Assembly: GCA_027728145.1 (NCBI GenBank)
Contig: JAQBZV010000042.1
Location: forward strand, 1-7,847
DNA: 7,847 bases
Source of the DNA: Actinomycetota bacterium
GTDB taxonomy: Bacteria; Actinomycetota; Actinomycetes; Actinomycetales; Microbacteriaceae
Direction of reading: 5' to 3'
Shown here one piece after another: positions 1 to 5,880 of the stretch; the stretch's first letter is position 1, and every line of letters starts with the position of its first letter. Below the pieces are notes generated by a model. It was not told the DNA's origin and ran no database searches. It saw nothing but the letters and a program-made list of their open reading frames with translations. Made by a program: the position numbers and the translations under genes.

Positions 1-456
1 GTGAGAAACGCGGTCACCTACTCCAGGGGTCCTGGTCGCGTGGGTGTGGGGGTCACGGCGAAGAACAAACTGGTCGAAATCTCCATCACCGACCAGGGTC
101 AGGGCATCGCGGAAGCTGATTTGGAACGCATCTTCGAGCGCTTCTATCGCTCCGACCCTGCTCGCTCCAGAGAAACTGGGGGCACGGGCCTGGGACTTGC
201 CATCGTGAAGCACGTGGTCAACAACCACAAAGGTGAAGTCCGGGTGTGGTCACAGTTGGGCAAAGGCTCAACGTTCACCATTCGTTTGCGTCAAGCGCCA
301 GCAGAAGCTTTGGTTGAGGACGAAAGCCACGATGTGGTGGCCCTCAACACACCACGAAAGCCGGCTCGACCGGCCCAATACAGTGCCACGTCAGAGATTC
401 CCCTGGTCGAGCTAGAGGATGACACCGAGCACGAAACCCTGAGAGGGAGCGCATGA
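1..456 (+). CDS. senX3: Sensor histidine kinase, C-terminal ATPase part (SenX3-like), 5' truncated by window
   Basis: This is the catalytic ATP-binding (HATPase_c) end of a membrane sensor kinase that phosphorylates the response regulator encoded next to it. The frame is open from base 1. The GTG at position 1 is not a start, because it sits inside the N-box (RNAVTYS, residues 2-8). The G1 box DQGQGI (31-36), F box IFERFYR (44-50) and G2 box GGTGLGLAI (60-68) follow in the usual order. The sensor, membrane and His-phosphorylation regions lie upstream of the window. After the domain ends near residue 98 there is a tail of about 50 residues rich in Glu and Asp near its end, with no recognisable fold. 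The stop codon overlaps the regX3 start by 4 bases (ATGA), so the two are translationally coupled. The SenX3 name (phosphate limitation sensing in actinobacteria) rests on the partner and the box sequences; another OmpR-partner kinase is possible. Confidence 0.85.
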   Translation: MRNAVTYSRGPGRVGVGVTAKNKLVEISITDQGQGIAEADLERIFERFYRSDPARSRETGGTGLGLAIVKHVVNNHKGEVRVWSQLGKGSTFTIRLRQAPAEALVEDESHDVVALNTPRKPARPAQYSATSEIPLVELEDDTEHETLRGSA

Positions 457-1133
457 CAAAGATCTTGGTGGTGGAGGACGAGAAGTCCCTCAGCGAGCCC
501 CTGGCCTATCTTCTGAGGCGAGAGGGTTACGAGGTGTCCGTCGTCGACAATGGTCTGTCTGCTGTGGAGGCAGTGGATCAGTCCCCACCAGATTTGATGC
601 TCCTGGATTTGATGCTCCCGGGTCTTGCCGGAACCGAGGTGTGTCGGGAGGTCAGAAACCGCTCCTCCCTGCCCATCATCATGCTGACAGCTAAAGATTC
701 CGAGGTCGACATCGTGGTTGGGCTGGAACTGGGAGCCGATGACTATGTCACCAAGCCGTATTCCTCGAGGGAGCTGCTTGCCAGGATTAAAGCAGTTCTG
801 CGGCGCCGATCGACCGATCCCGATCCCGCTGATGGGATTCTCGACTATCACGGAATCGTGTTGGATTCCGATCGTCACCAACTCCAAGTCAGGGGCGAGC
901 CGGTGTCTTTGCCGCTCAAAGAGTTTGAGCTCCTGGAGCTTCTGATGGTGAACGCCGGAAGAGTACTGACCAGAGGGCAAATCATCGATCGGGTGTGGGG
1001 GTCAGATTACTTTGGTGACACCAAGACGCTCGATGTTCACATCAAGCGTCTTCGATCAAAGATCGAGGTTCACCCCTCAGAGCCCACCATTATCGTGACC
1101 GTTCGCGGTCTCGGATATCGCTTCGAGGGCTAA
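453..1133 (+). CDS. regX3: OmpR/PhoB-family response regulator, RegX3-like
   Basis: This is a two-component DNA-binding regulator of 226 residues, the normal length for the family. The receiver domain spans about residues 1-118, with the acidic pocket E8/D9, phospho-acceptor D52 (LLDLMLPG), T79 and K101 (the TKPY motif). A winged-helix output domain follows from about residue 130 to 226, with a recognition helix near 190-204 (TKTLDVHIKRLRSKI) and the wing motif VRGLGYRF at 217-224. All key residues are present, so it should be phosphorylated and bind DNA as a dimer. The ATG start overlaps the kinase stop, and AGGGAG lies just upstream at 444-449. The receiver and kinase resemble the SenX3/RegX3 phosphate-response pair of Mycobacterium and relatives; regulon identity is inferred. 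The gene ends 7 bases before the convergent lipoprotein gene, and I see no convincing intrinsic terminator there. Confidence 0.9.
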   Translation: MTKILVVEDEKSLSEPLAYLLRREGYEVSVVDNGLSAVEAVDQSPPDLMLLDLMLPGLAGTEVCREVRNRSSLPIIMLTAKDSEVDIVVGLELGADDYVTKPYSSRELLARIKAVLRRRSTDPDPADGILDYHGIVLDSDRHQLQVRGEPVSLPLKEFELLELLMVNAGRVLTRGQIIDRVWGSDYFGDTKTLDVHIKRLRSKIEVHPSEPTIIVTVRGLGYRFEG

Positions 1134-1140
1134 GGCCCGG

Positions 1141-1611
1141 TTAGGGAACGAGAAGCTCGTATTCGGGCAGGGTTCCATCCAAAACGGGCACCAGCACGAG
1201 TTCACCGGGGTTGTCGGCGTATTGGAAGTAGACCGGGGCGAGTCCACCGGGGACGACCTCAGACCCGGAGAGCACGATGCCCTCTGCTGGGTCATCACCG
1301 ATTCTGGTGAGGGCAGGAGTTCCCGCAATGTCGAGGGTTTCGTTGATTTCCCGGCTGCCATCCGTGTGTTGAACCCTGAGGCTTACGTCCTCACCACCCG
1401 TGTTCACCACGGTCATAACGAGGTTCGCATCGCCTGCGCTATTGATGATCAGCATGATGTTGCGAAGAGCTAGCTCGCCGACCTCGGTGCCCACCCCGTC
1501 CGAGGGGTCATAGTCCTTCTGGGTAGCGATTTCGGCGTTGAGAGTGCAGCCCGTTGCTCCCAGAACGACTGAGAAGGCGAGGGCTAGGGGCGCAAAAAGT
1601 CTGCGTCGCAC
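1141..1611 (-). CDS. LpqE-like secreted lipoprotein of unknown function
   Basis: This is a predicted lipoprotein of 156 residues. A basic N-terminus (MRRR) and a hydrophobic stretch (about 5-19) lead to a lipobox-like ATGC with Cys22 as the acylation site. Cys22 is the only cysteine. The mature part is about 134 residues, probably all beta (alternating hydrophobic strands, many Gly, Pro and Val), which suggests an immunoglobulin-like or cupredoxin-like sandwich. The GTG start is set by GGAGG 9 bases upstream; an ATG at 1618 is in another frame. In Mycobacterium the lipoprotein gene lpqE also lies divergent from carD. The motif style here (LALRNIMLI, VMTVVNTGGEDVSL) fits that family as I remember it, so I call it LpqE-like by position and pattern. 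It was not aligned. There is only one histidine (H82) and few methionines, so a PCuAC-type copper site is not evident. It is convergent with regX3 and divergent from carD, so it is probably monocistronic. Confidence 0.75.
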   Translation of the reverse strand: MRRRLFAPLALAFSVVLGATGCTLNAEIATQKDYDPSDGVGTEVGELALRNIMLIINSAGDANLVMTVVNTGGEDVSLRVQHTDGSREINETLDIAGTPALTRIGDDPAEGIVLSGSEVVPGGLAPVYFQYADNPGELVLVPVLDGTLPEYELLVP

Positions 1612-1620
1612 GAAACATTC

Positions 1621-1625
1621 CTCCG
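1621..1625 (-). promoter_or_regulatory. Ribosome-binding site deciding the GTG start of the lipoprotein gene
   Basis: Read on the minus strand this is GGAGG (within CGGAGGAA, 1626 to 1619), 9 bases before the GTG at 1611. The only nearby ATG (1618 to 1616) is out of frame, so GTG is the likely start. Confidence 0.7.
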
Positions 1626-1677
1626 AATTGAATGGGAGACCACCGGCCCCAGAGTCACTCTCAGTGAAGCTAGTGCC

Positions 1678-1683
1678 AGCATA
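1678..1683 (-). promoter_or_regulatory. Possible -10 box for the lipoprotein gene
   Basis: On the minus strand this reads TATGCT, about 67 bases upstream of the lipoprotein start. No good -35 lies at 17 bases (the sequence there is CTGCCC). It is a weak candidate, offered because a divergent gene needs a promoter within this 179-base gap. Confidence 0.3.
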
Positions 1684-1709
1684 CCGGATGGGCTGATGCG
1701 GGGCAGAAC

Positions 1710-1728
1710 CCCGGCATTCGTTGCCGGG
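1710..1728. repeat. Perfect 7-bp inverted repeat in the lipoprotein-carD gap
   Basis: CCCGGCA (1710-1716) and TGCCGGG (1722-1728) are exact inverted repeats around TTCGT. The arm overlaps a second possible hairpin, GGGG (1700-1703) with CCCC (1709-1712). No T-tract follows on either strand, so a terminator is unlikely. It lies between the two divergent candidate promoters, about 28 bases upstream of the carD -10, where a regulator could act on both genes. The stem is short and GC-rich, so chance is possible. Confidence 0.45.
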
Positions 1729-1755
1729 AGACCCTCAAAACCTGGGAATTTCCTG

Positions 1756-1764
1756 TGGTAAACT
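1756..1764 (+). promoter_or_regulatory. Extended -10 promoter of the carD operon
   Basis: TGG followed by TAAACT gives an extended -10 (TGnTANNNT type), with the predicted transcript start near 1771 and a leader of only about 20 bases. No recognisable -35 lies 16-18 bases upstream, as is common for extended -10 promoters in actinobacteria. The leader contains the Shine-Dalgarno-like GGAAAGG (1775-1781), 9 bases before the ATG at 1791. Confidence 0.5.
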
Positions 1765-1790
1765 ACTGTGTTTGGGAAAGGTTTATACGC

Positions 1791-2273
1791 ATGCTGTTTG
1801 AAGTTGGCGAAACGGTGGTTTACCCCCACCACGGAGCGGCCACCATTGTCGAGGTGAAGAACCGGACAATTCGGGGCGAAAAGAAGATGTATTTGAAGCT
1901 CAACGTGAAGCAGGGTGACCTGACTATCGAGGTTCCCGCTGAAAACGTCGACCTAGTCGGCGTTCGGGACGTCATCGGGCGAGAAGGCCTTGACAAGGTC
2001 TTCGAAGTTCTCCGTGCACCCTTCACCGAAGAACCCACCAACTGGTCTCGTCGTTACAAGGCAAACCTCGAGAAGCTTGCCTCTGGTGATGTCATCAAGG
2101 TGTCCGAGGTTGTTCGTGACCTGTGGCGTCGTGATCAAGACCGCGGTTTGAGTGCCGGCGAGAAGAGAATGCTGGCGAAGGCTCGCCAAATCCTGATTTC
2201 TGAGCTGGCACTGGCGGAAAAGACTGACGAAGAGAAAGCCTCCACGGTTCTCGACGAAGTTCTCGCGTCCTAA
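1791..2273 (+). CDS. carD: CarD, RNA polymerase-binding transcription regulator
   Basis: This 160-residue protein binds the RNA polymerase beta subunit and stabilises the open promoter complex, affecting rRNA and housekeeping transcription. The N-terminal Tudor-like RNA polymerase-interaction domain covers about residues 1-55 ([15 protein letters not shown] at the start). A helical DNA-binding domain covers about 60-160 ([32 protein letters not shown]). Trp85, which in Mycobacterium wedges into the -10 upstream edge, and K90 are present, as is R25, an RNA polymerase contact. At position 47, where M. tuberculosis has the polymerase-contacting Arg, this protein has Glu. An in-frame GTG at 1755 would add 12 residues, but it lies inside the promoter, and the family starts at the M-L/I-F motif, so I chose ATG 1791. 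Length and sequence match mycobacterial CarD closely. It is the first gene of the operon with ispDF (24-base gap), cysS and rlmB. Confidence 0.96.
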   Translation: MLFEVGETVVYPHHGAATIVEVKNRTIRGEKKMYLKLNVKQGDLTIEVPAENVDLVGVRDVIGREGLDKVFEVLRAPFTEEPTNWSRRYKANLEKLASGDVIKVSEVVRDLWRRDQDRGLSAGEKRMLAKARQILISELALAEKTDEEKASTVLDEVLAS

Positions 2274-2281
2274 GCGAGAGC
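2259..2281 (+). other. Stem-loop spanning the carD stop codon
   Basis: GTTCTCGC (2259-2266) can pair with GCGAGAGC (2274-2281) around a 7-base loop holding the carD TAA, with one G-U pair. No U-tract follows and the ispDF start lies 16 bases on, so it is more likely an intercistronic stability or processing element, or chance, than a terminator. Part of the right arm (AGCGAGAGCAC, 2273-2283) recurs exactly at the ispDF stop (3433-3443). Confidence 0.4.
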
Positions 2282-2297
2282 ACCCAAGGCCGACACG

Positions 2298-3434
2298 ATG
2301 ACGACAGCGGTCATCATTGTTGCGGCCGGAAGCGGATCGAGGCTTGGCTCCCCGCTTCCCAAAGCATTCGTGCCTGTCGCGGGGGCGCCGATGCTTCAGC
2401 GCGCCCTTGGTGCACTGACTGACTGGACGAGGTGGGATTCCCTGGTTCTCGTGGTGCCAGAGGGTTATGAGGCACCAGCACAGGCGTTGGCTACCGGCAT
2501 GGAATCTGTGCATGTCGTGGTGGGAGGTGAGACCCGAGGGGATAGCGTCCAGCAGGGCCTTGCCGCACTCCCGGAGGGAACCTCATACGTTCTCATTCAC
2601 GACGCGGCTCGAGCACTGATGCCCCCCGAAGTATTCGACCGAGTTCTCGACGCGCTCGAGTCAGGAGCGAAGGGTGTTATCCCGCATGTTCCCGTCGTTG
2701 ACACCCTTGTTACCGTCGGAGACTTGTCCTCCACCCAGGGTGGAGTGAATCGTGACGAGCTGGGGTCTGTTCAAACCCCTCAAGGTTTCGGGGTGGAGGC
2801 CCTGGTGAATGCATATGCGTCCACCACGCAGGAATTCACTGATGATGCCGCTGTTCTGAGAAGCGCTGGGCACGAGGTTCTCGGTGTTGAGGGACACCCG
2901 CGCGGCTTCAAAATCACCTATCCCGATGATCTCCTCCGAGCGGAGTCCCTCCTGGGATCCAACGGCGCACCTCTCGTTGCAGTGGCCATGGATGTGCACC
3001 AGTTTGATTCCGGGGAACCTCTGCGTCTAGCCGGGTTGGACTGGCCGGGAGAACCGGGTCTTTCAGGCCACAGCGATGGGGACGCAGTCCTCCACGCCAT
3101 TGTCGATGCGATCCTGAACGCTGCTGGCTTAGGGGACCTCGGCACCCACTTTGGAAGTGCTCGACCAGAGTTTGCCGGTGCCAATAGCCAGGTCTTCCTT
3201 GATCACACTCTGGGACTTCTCAAGGATTACGGCCTTCAGGTGAGCTCGGTCGCGGTGCAAGTTGTGGCCGAGTCTCCGAAGATTGGGCCTCGGCGCGAGG
3301 AAGCAGAGACGACACTGTCAGCGCTGGTGGGTGCTCCTGTGTCACTCTCGGCGACCACAACAGATGGTTTGGGCTTCACTGGACGCGGCGAAGGGCTTCT
3401 CGCCATTGCAACAGCAGTGCTTCGCCGCCTCTAG
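2298..3434 (+). CDS. ispDF: Bifunctional IspDF: MEP cytidylyltransferase / MEcPP synthase
   Basis: This fused enzyme of the non-mevalonate (MEP) isoprenoid pathway has 378 residues. Residues 1 to about 218 are IspD, which makes CDP-ME from MEP and CTP. It has the nucleotide loop AAGSGSRLG (9-17) with R15 and K22 (PKAF), HDAARA (101-106), QTPQGF (159-164), TDDAA (181-185) and K205 in FKITYPDDL. Residues from about 224 to 378 are IspF, which cyclises CDP-ME 2-phosphate. Metal ligands D232 and H234 (MDVHQF) and H266 (GHSDGDAVLHA) are present, followed by TTTDGLGFTGRGEGL (353-367). The linker is only about 6 residues. The usual RxGxGxDxH start of IspF is altered here (LVAVAMDVH). ATG 2298 is preceded by a weak AAGG 8 bases upstream. 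IspE, the intervening step, is not in the window. In Mycobacterium the two are separate adjacent genes, so the fusion is lineage-specific. Confidence 0.94.
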   Translation: MTTAVIIVAAGSGSRLGSPLPKAFVPVAGAPMLQRALGALTDWTRWDSLVLVVPEGYEAPAQALATGMESVHVVVGGETRGDSVQQGLAALPEGTSYVLIHDAARALMPPEVFDRVLDALESGAKGVIPHVPVVDTLVTVGDLSSTQGGVNRDELGSVQTPQGFGVEALVNAYASTTQEFTDDAAVLRSAGHEVLGVEGHPRGFKITYPDDLLRAESLLGSNGAPLVAVAMDVHQFDSGEPLRLAGLDWPGEPGLSGHSDGDAVLHAIVDAILNAAGLGDLGTHFGSARPEFAGANSQVFLDHTLGLLKDYGLQVSSVAVQVVAESPKIGPRREEAETTLSALVGAPVSLSATTTDGLGFTGRGEGLLAIATAVLRRL

Positions 3435-3488
3435 CGAGAGCACTCCCGTTTGAATAGCCTCCCCGGCTTGGTGGCCCTTCCTCGCTAG
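3431..3488 (+). repeat. 8-bp inverted repeat bracketing the ispDF-cysS gap
   Basis: CTAGCGAG (3431-3438, overlapping the ispDF stop) and CTCGCTAG (3481-3488, ending 9 bases before the cysS start) are exact reverse complements separated by 42 bases. Folding would loop out most of the 63-base spacer and leave the cysS start open. No promoter or strong ribosome-binding site is visible in the spacer. With so long a loop it may be chance. Confidence 0.3.
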
Positions 3489-3497
3489 CATGAAGCG

Positions 3498-4898
3498 GTG
3501 CCCATCACACTGTTTGATTCGAAACTTCACGAGGCAGTGGAGTTCACTCCACTGCGCTCCGGCGAAGTCTCGATGTATGTGTGTGGGCCCACCGTGCAGT
3601 CCTCTCCTCACGTTGGACACCTGAGAAGCGCGCTGGTCTATGACCTCTGGAGTCGCTGGTTCACCCACCGTGGGTACGCGGTCAGACTGATTCGAAACGT
3701 GACCGATATTGACGACAAAATCCTGGAGAAATCCTCTGAATCAGGCGAGGAATGGTGGGCTCTCGCTGCGGAGGTCGAATCCGAGTTCCAGGCGGTGGCG
3801 GATGCACTCAACATTGCCAGGCCGGCACTGCAACCCCGCGCCACAGGAGATATTCCCGCCATGGTGGAGCTCATCGAGACCCTGATCGAGCGGGATCACG
3901 CTTATGTGGCCGAGGATGGCTCGGGAGATGTCTATTTCTCGGTGTCCTCCTGGGAATCCTATGGCGAGCTCACCAACCAGAGCGTGGAAAACCTCGCTCA
4001 GAGCGAGACGGAGTCCAGTGCCAAGCGCAACCCCGAAGACTTTGCCCTCTGGAAGGGGCACAAGGCCCATGAGCCCACAACTGCTGCCTGGCCCGCACCC
4101 TGGGGGCGCGGCCGACCGGGCTGGCACCTCGAGTGCTCGGCGATGTCGACCAGGTACCTGGGAGAAGCCTTCGATATTCACGGTGGTGGGATGGATTTGC
4201 GCTTCCCCCACCACGAGAACGAACTAGCTCAGTCGCGCGCAGCGGGACATGACTACGCCCACCACTGGATGCATAACGCTCTGGTGCTGGTGGGGGGGCA
4301 GAAGATGTCGAAGTCACTGGGGAACAGTATTTTTGCCGCCGACATGGTGATCCAGGCCAGGCCTATCGTTGTTCGCTACGCACTAGCCAGTGCCCACTAC
4401 CGATCCGAGCTTGACCTCCACGAGGGATACCTCACGGAGGCGGCAGCCGCTTTTGATCGGATTGAGGGTTTTCTTGTGAGAGCGCGGTCTGAGGGAATAG
4501 ACACCGGGGGAGGAAGCCTCCCCGCGGAGTTTGAGGCCGCCATGGATGATGACCTGTCGATCCCCTCAGCGCTTGCCGTTGTCCACGAGCACGTGCGCCA
4601 CGGAAACCAAGCCCTGGATTCTGGAGATTCTGACGCAGCAGCCCGTGATGCGAGTGCGGTGCGCGCCATGGTGGCAGTGCTGGGACTTGACCCTCTGGCG
4701 GAGGAATGGACCACTTCGGGGAGTGCCGATGTGTCGGCAGCATTGGACTCTTTGGTGGAATCCGTGATTGCCTTGCGGTGGAGTGCGAAAGCAGACAAGA
4801 ACTTTGACCTCTCGGACGCTCTTCGAGACGCCATCGAGAGAGCGGGTATCGACGTGAAGGATTCATCAACCGGGAGCACCTGGAGTCTCCGTGGCTAA
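3498..4898 (+). CDS. cysS: Cysteinyl-tRNA synthetase
   Basis: This class I aminoacyl-tRNA synthetase of 466 residues, a typical length, attaches cysteine to tRNA-Cys using ATP. The HIGH motif is HVGH (38-41) and the KMSKS motif is exact (269-273). The Zn site that selects cysteine is intact: C29 (YVCGPTV), C213 (HLECSAM), H238 and E242 (FPHHENE). The AKRNPEDFALWK block (175-186) is also characteristic. A helical anticodon-binding C-terminus follows from about residue 305, ending near the DLSDALRDAIERAGI motif (437-451). It lacks the C-terminal extension of the mycothiol-pathway paralogue MshC, and the HENE/KMSKS context fits CysS. The start is GTG 3498: an ATG at 3490 is out of frame and the HVGH spacing needs this N-terminus. 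Only a weak GAAG lies upstream, so translation may be modest. The rlmB start overlaps its end by 8 bases. Confidence 0.96.
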   Translation: MPITLFDSKLHEAVEFTPLRSGEVSMYVCGPTVQSSPHVGHLRSALVYDLWSRWFTHRGYAVRLIRNVTDIDDKILEKSSESGEEWWALAAEVESEFQAVADALNIARPALQPRATGDIPAMVELIETLIERDHAYVAEDGSGDVYFSVSSWESYGELTNQSVENLAQSETESSAKRNPEDFALWKGHKAHEPTTAAWPAPWGRGRPGWHLECSAMSTRYLGEAFDIHGGGMDLRFPHHENELAQSRAAGHDYAHHWMHNALVLVGGQKMSKSLGNSIFAADMVIQARPIVVRYALASAHYRSELDLHEGYLTEAAAAFDRIEGFLVRARSEGIDTGGGSLPAEFEAAMDDDLSIPSALAVVHEHVRHGNQALDSGDSDAAARDASAVRAMVAVLGLDPLAEEWTTSGSADVSAALDSLVESVIALRWSAKADKNFDLSDALRDAIERAGIDVKDSSTGSTWSLRG

Positions 4899-5880
4899 AA
4901 AAGGACACCCCTCGGCCCGCAAAGCCAAGAAGCCGGCAACCACCGGGACCGGTGGTCACGGTCGGAAGGCACTCGAAGGTAAAGGGCCAACGCCGAAAGC
5001 AGAAGACCGATCCTGGCACCCCGCCGGAAAGCGGAAAATTGCTAAAGAGCGCCTCGACAGCGCAAAATTACGGTTTGGGTCCACCCCGGCACCTCAGAAA
5101 CGGACTGTTCGGCCCATTTCGGTGGAAGCGGAAATGGTGACCGGTCGAAACTCGGTCATCGAAGCTCTTCGGGCCAAGATTCCTGCGACCACTCTGCACA
5201 TCGCCACCAAAATCGACATGGATGATCGTGTCCGGGAATCCCTGGCGATGGCCAACAAGCGAGGGATTCCTCTTCTGGAGATTCCTCGTCCGGAGCTTGA
5301 CCGCCTGACCGGTCCCGACACCGTCCACCAGGGGATTGCGCTGAGTGTTCCGCCCTACACCTATGCCCACCCTTTGGAGCTTGCAGAAAAAGCCGAAGCC
5401 GGCGATTCAGCCCCGGTGTTCGTGGCACTGGATGGAATCACAGATCCGAGAAACCTTGGAGCCATTGTGCGCTCGGTCGGGGCGTTTGGTGGGTATGGCG
5501 TGATTGTTCCCAAGCGCCGGTCTGTCGGTGTGAACGCGGCGGCCTGGAAAACGTCCGCGGGTGCTATTGCCCGGACTCCGGTAGCGATGGCAGCAAACCT
5601 CACCCAAACCCTCAAGTCCTTCAAAGACCGAGGGTATTTTGTCGTGGGTCTTGATGGTGAGGCTGACTCGAGCCTCCCGGTGACGGAGCTCGCCGGGACA
5701 CCTCTGTTGATTGTGGTGGGTAGTGAAGGAAAAGGTCTCTCGAGGCTGATTACCGAGACCTGCGATGTCATCGTCAGCATTCCCATGTCGGGCAAGACCG
5801 AGTCCTTGAACGCAGGAATTGCCGCCAGCGTGGTTCTCTACGAGATTTCTCGCCAGAAGCTGGCAAAGAAGAAGTCCTAA
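4891..5880 (+). CDS. rlmB: 23S rRNA (guanosine-2'-O-)-methyltransferase RlmB, TrmH/SpoU family
   Basis: This SAM-dependent SPOUT enzyme of 329 residues is predicted to 2'-O-methylate G2251 (E. coli numbering) in the 23S rRNA P-loop. Residues 1 to about 80 form a Lys/Arg-rich, low-complexity tail. The SpoU substrate-binding domain follows (about 82-155, starting MVTGRNSVIEAL). The knotted catalytic domain has motif 1 with N188 and R194 (TDPRNLGAIVRS), motif 2 with E279 (VVGSEGKGLS) and motif 3 S305-L306-N307 (ESLNAGIAASVVLYE). All catalytic residues are present. GTG 4891 overlaps the cysS stop by 8 bases, with GGAG 5 bases upstream inside cysS. In Mycobacterium a TrmH-family gene also follows cysS. 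The basic tail, common in actinobacterial members, probably binds RNA. The exact target base is inferred from the family; TrmH-type relatives with other targets cannot be excluded. Its stop overlaps the opposing gene by 4 bases. Confidence 0.93.
   Translation: MAKKGHPSARKAKKPATTGTGGHGRKALEGKGPTPKAEDRSWHPAGKRKIAKERLDSAKLRFGSTPAPQKRTVRPISVEAEMVTGRNSVIEALRAKIPATTLHIATKIDMDDRVRESLAMANKRGIPLLEIPRPELDRLTGPDTVHQGIALSVPPYTYAHPLELAEKAEAGDSAPVFVALDGITDPRNLGAIVRSVGAFGGYGVIVPKRRSVGVNAAAWKTSAGAIARTPVAMAANLTQTLKSFKDRGYFVVGLDGEADSSLPVTELAGTPLLIVVGSEGKGLSRLITETCDVIVSIPMSGKTESLNAGIAASVVLYEISRQKLAKKKS

Noticed and set aside
291..980. A 229-codon open frame on the minus strand
   Set aside because: It is the shadow of the kinase and regX3 genes, with no domain motif. 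The plus-strand frames carry complete conserved motifs over the same bases.
1148..1160. Small inverted repeat ACGAG/CTCGT near the regX3-lipoprotein junction as a terminator
   Set aside because: The stem is only 5 bp with a 3-base loop, sits inside the lipoprotein coding end and has no U-tract.
1141..1611. Copper chaperone (PCuAC-type) function for the lipoprotein
   Set aside because: There is only one His and two internal Met residues, and the H/M-x10-M-x21-H-x-M pattern is not present.
1755..1790. Upstream GTG start that would lengthen CarD by 12 residues
   Set aside because: It lies inside the extended -10 promoter, and the CarD family begins at the ATG 1791 motif, with GGAAAGG properly placed before it.
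1953..2513. A 186-codon minus-strand frame across carD and ispDF
   Set aside because: It is antisense to two well-recognised genes, shows no family motif and has no independent ribosome-binding site.
3741..4214. Minus-strand frame of 157 codons inside cysS
   Set aside because: It is a shadow of cysS, whose HVGH, zinc-site and KMSKS motifs are all intact in the plus frame.
5852..5864. GCCAG/CTGGC hairpin near the end of rlmB as a terminator
   Set aside because: It is a 5-bp stem inside the coding sequence followed by an A/G-rich run rather than T, so there is no support on either strand.
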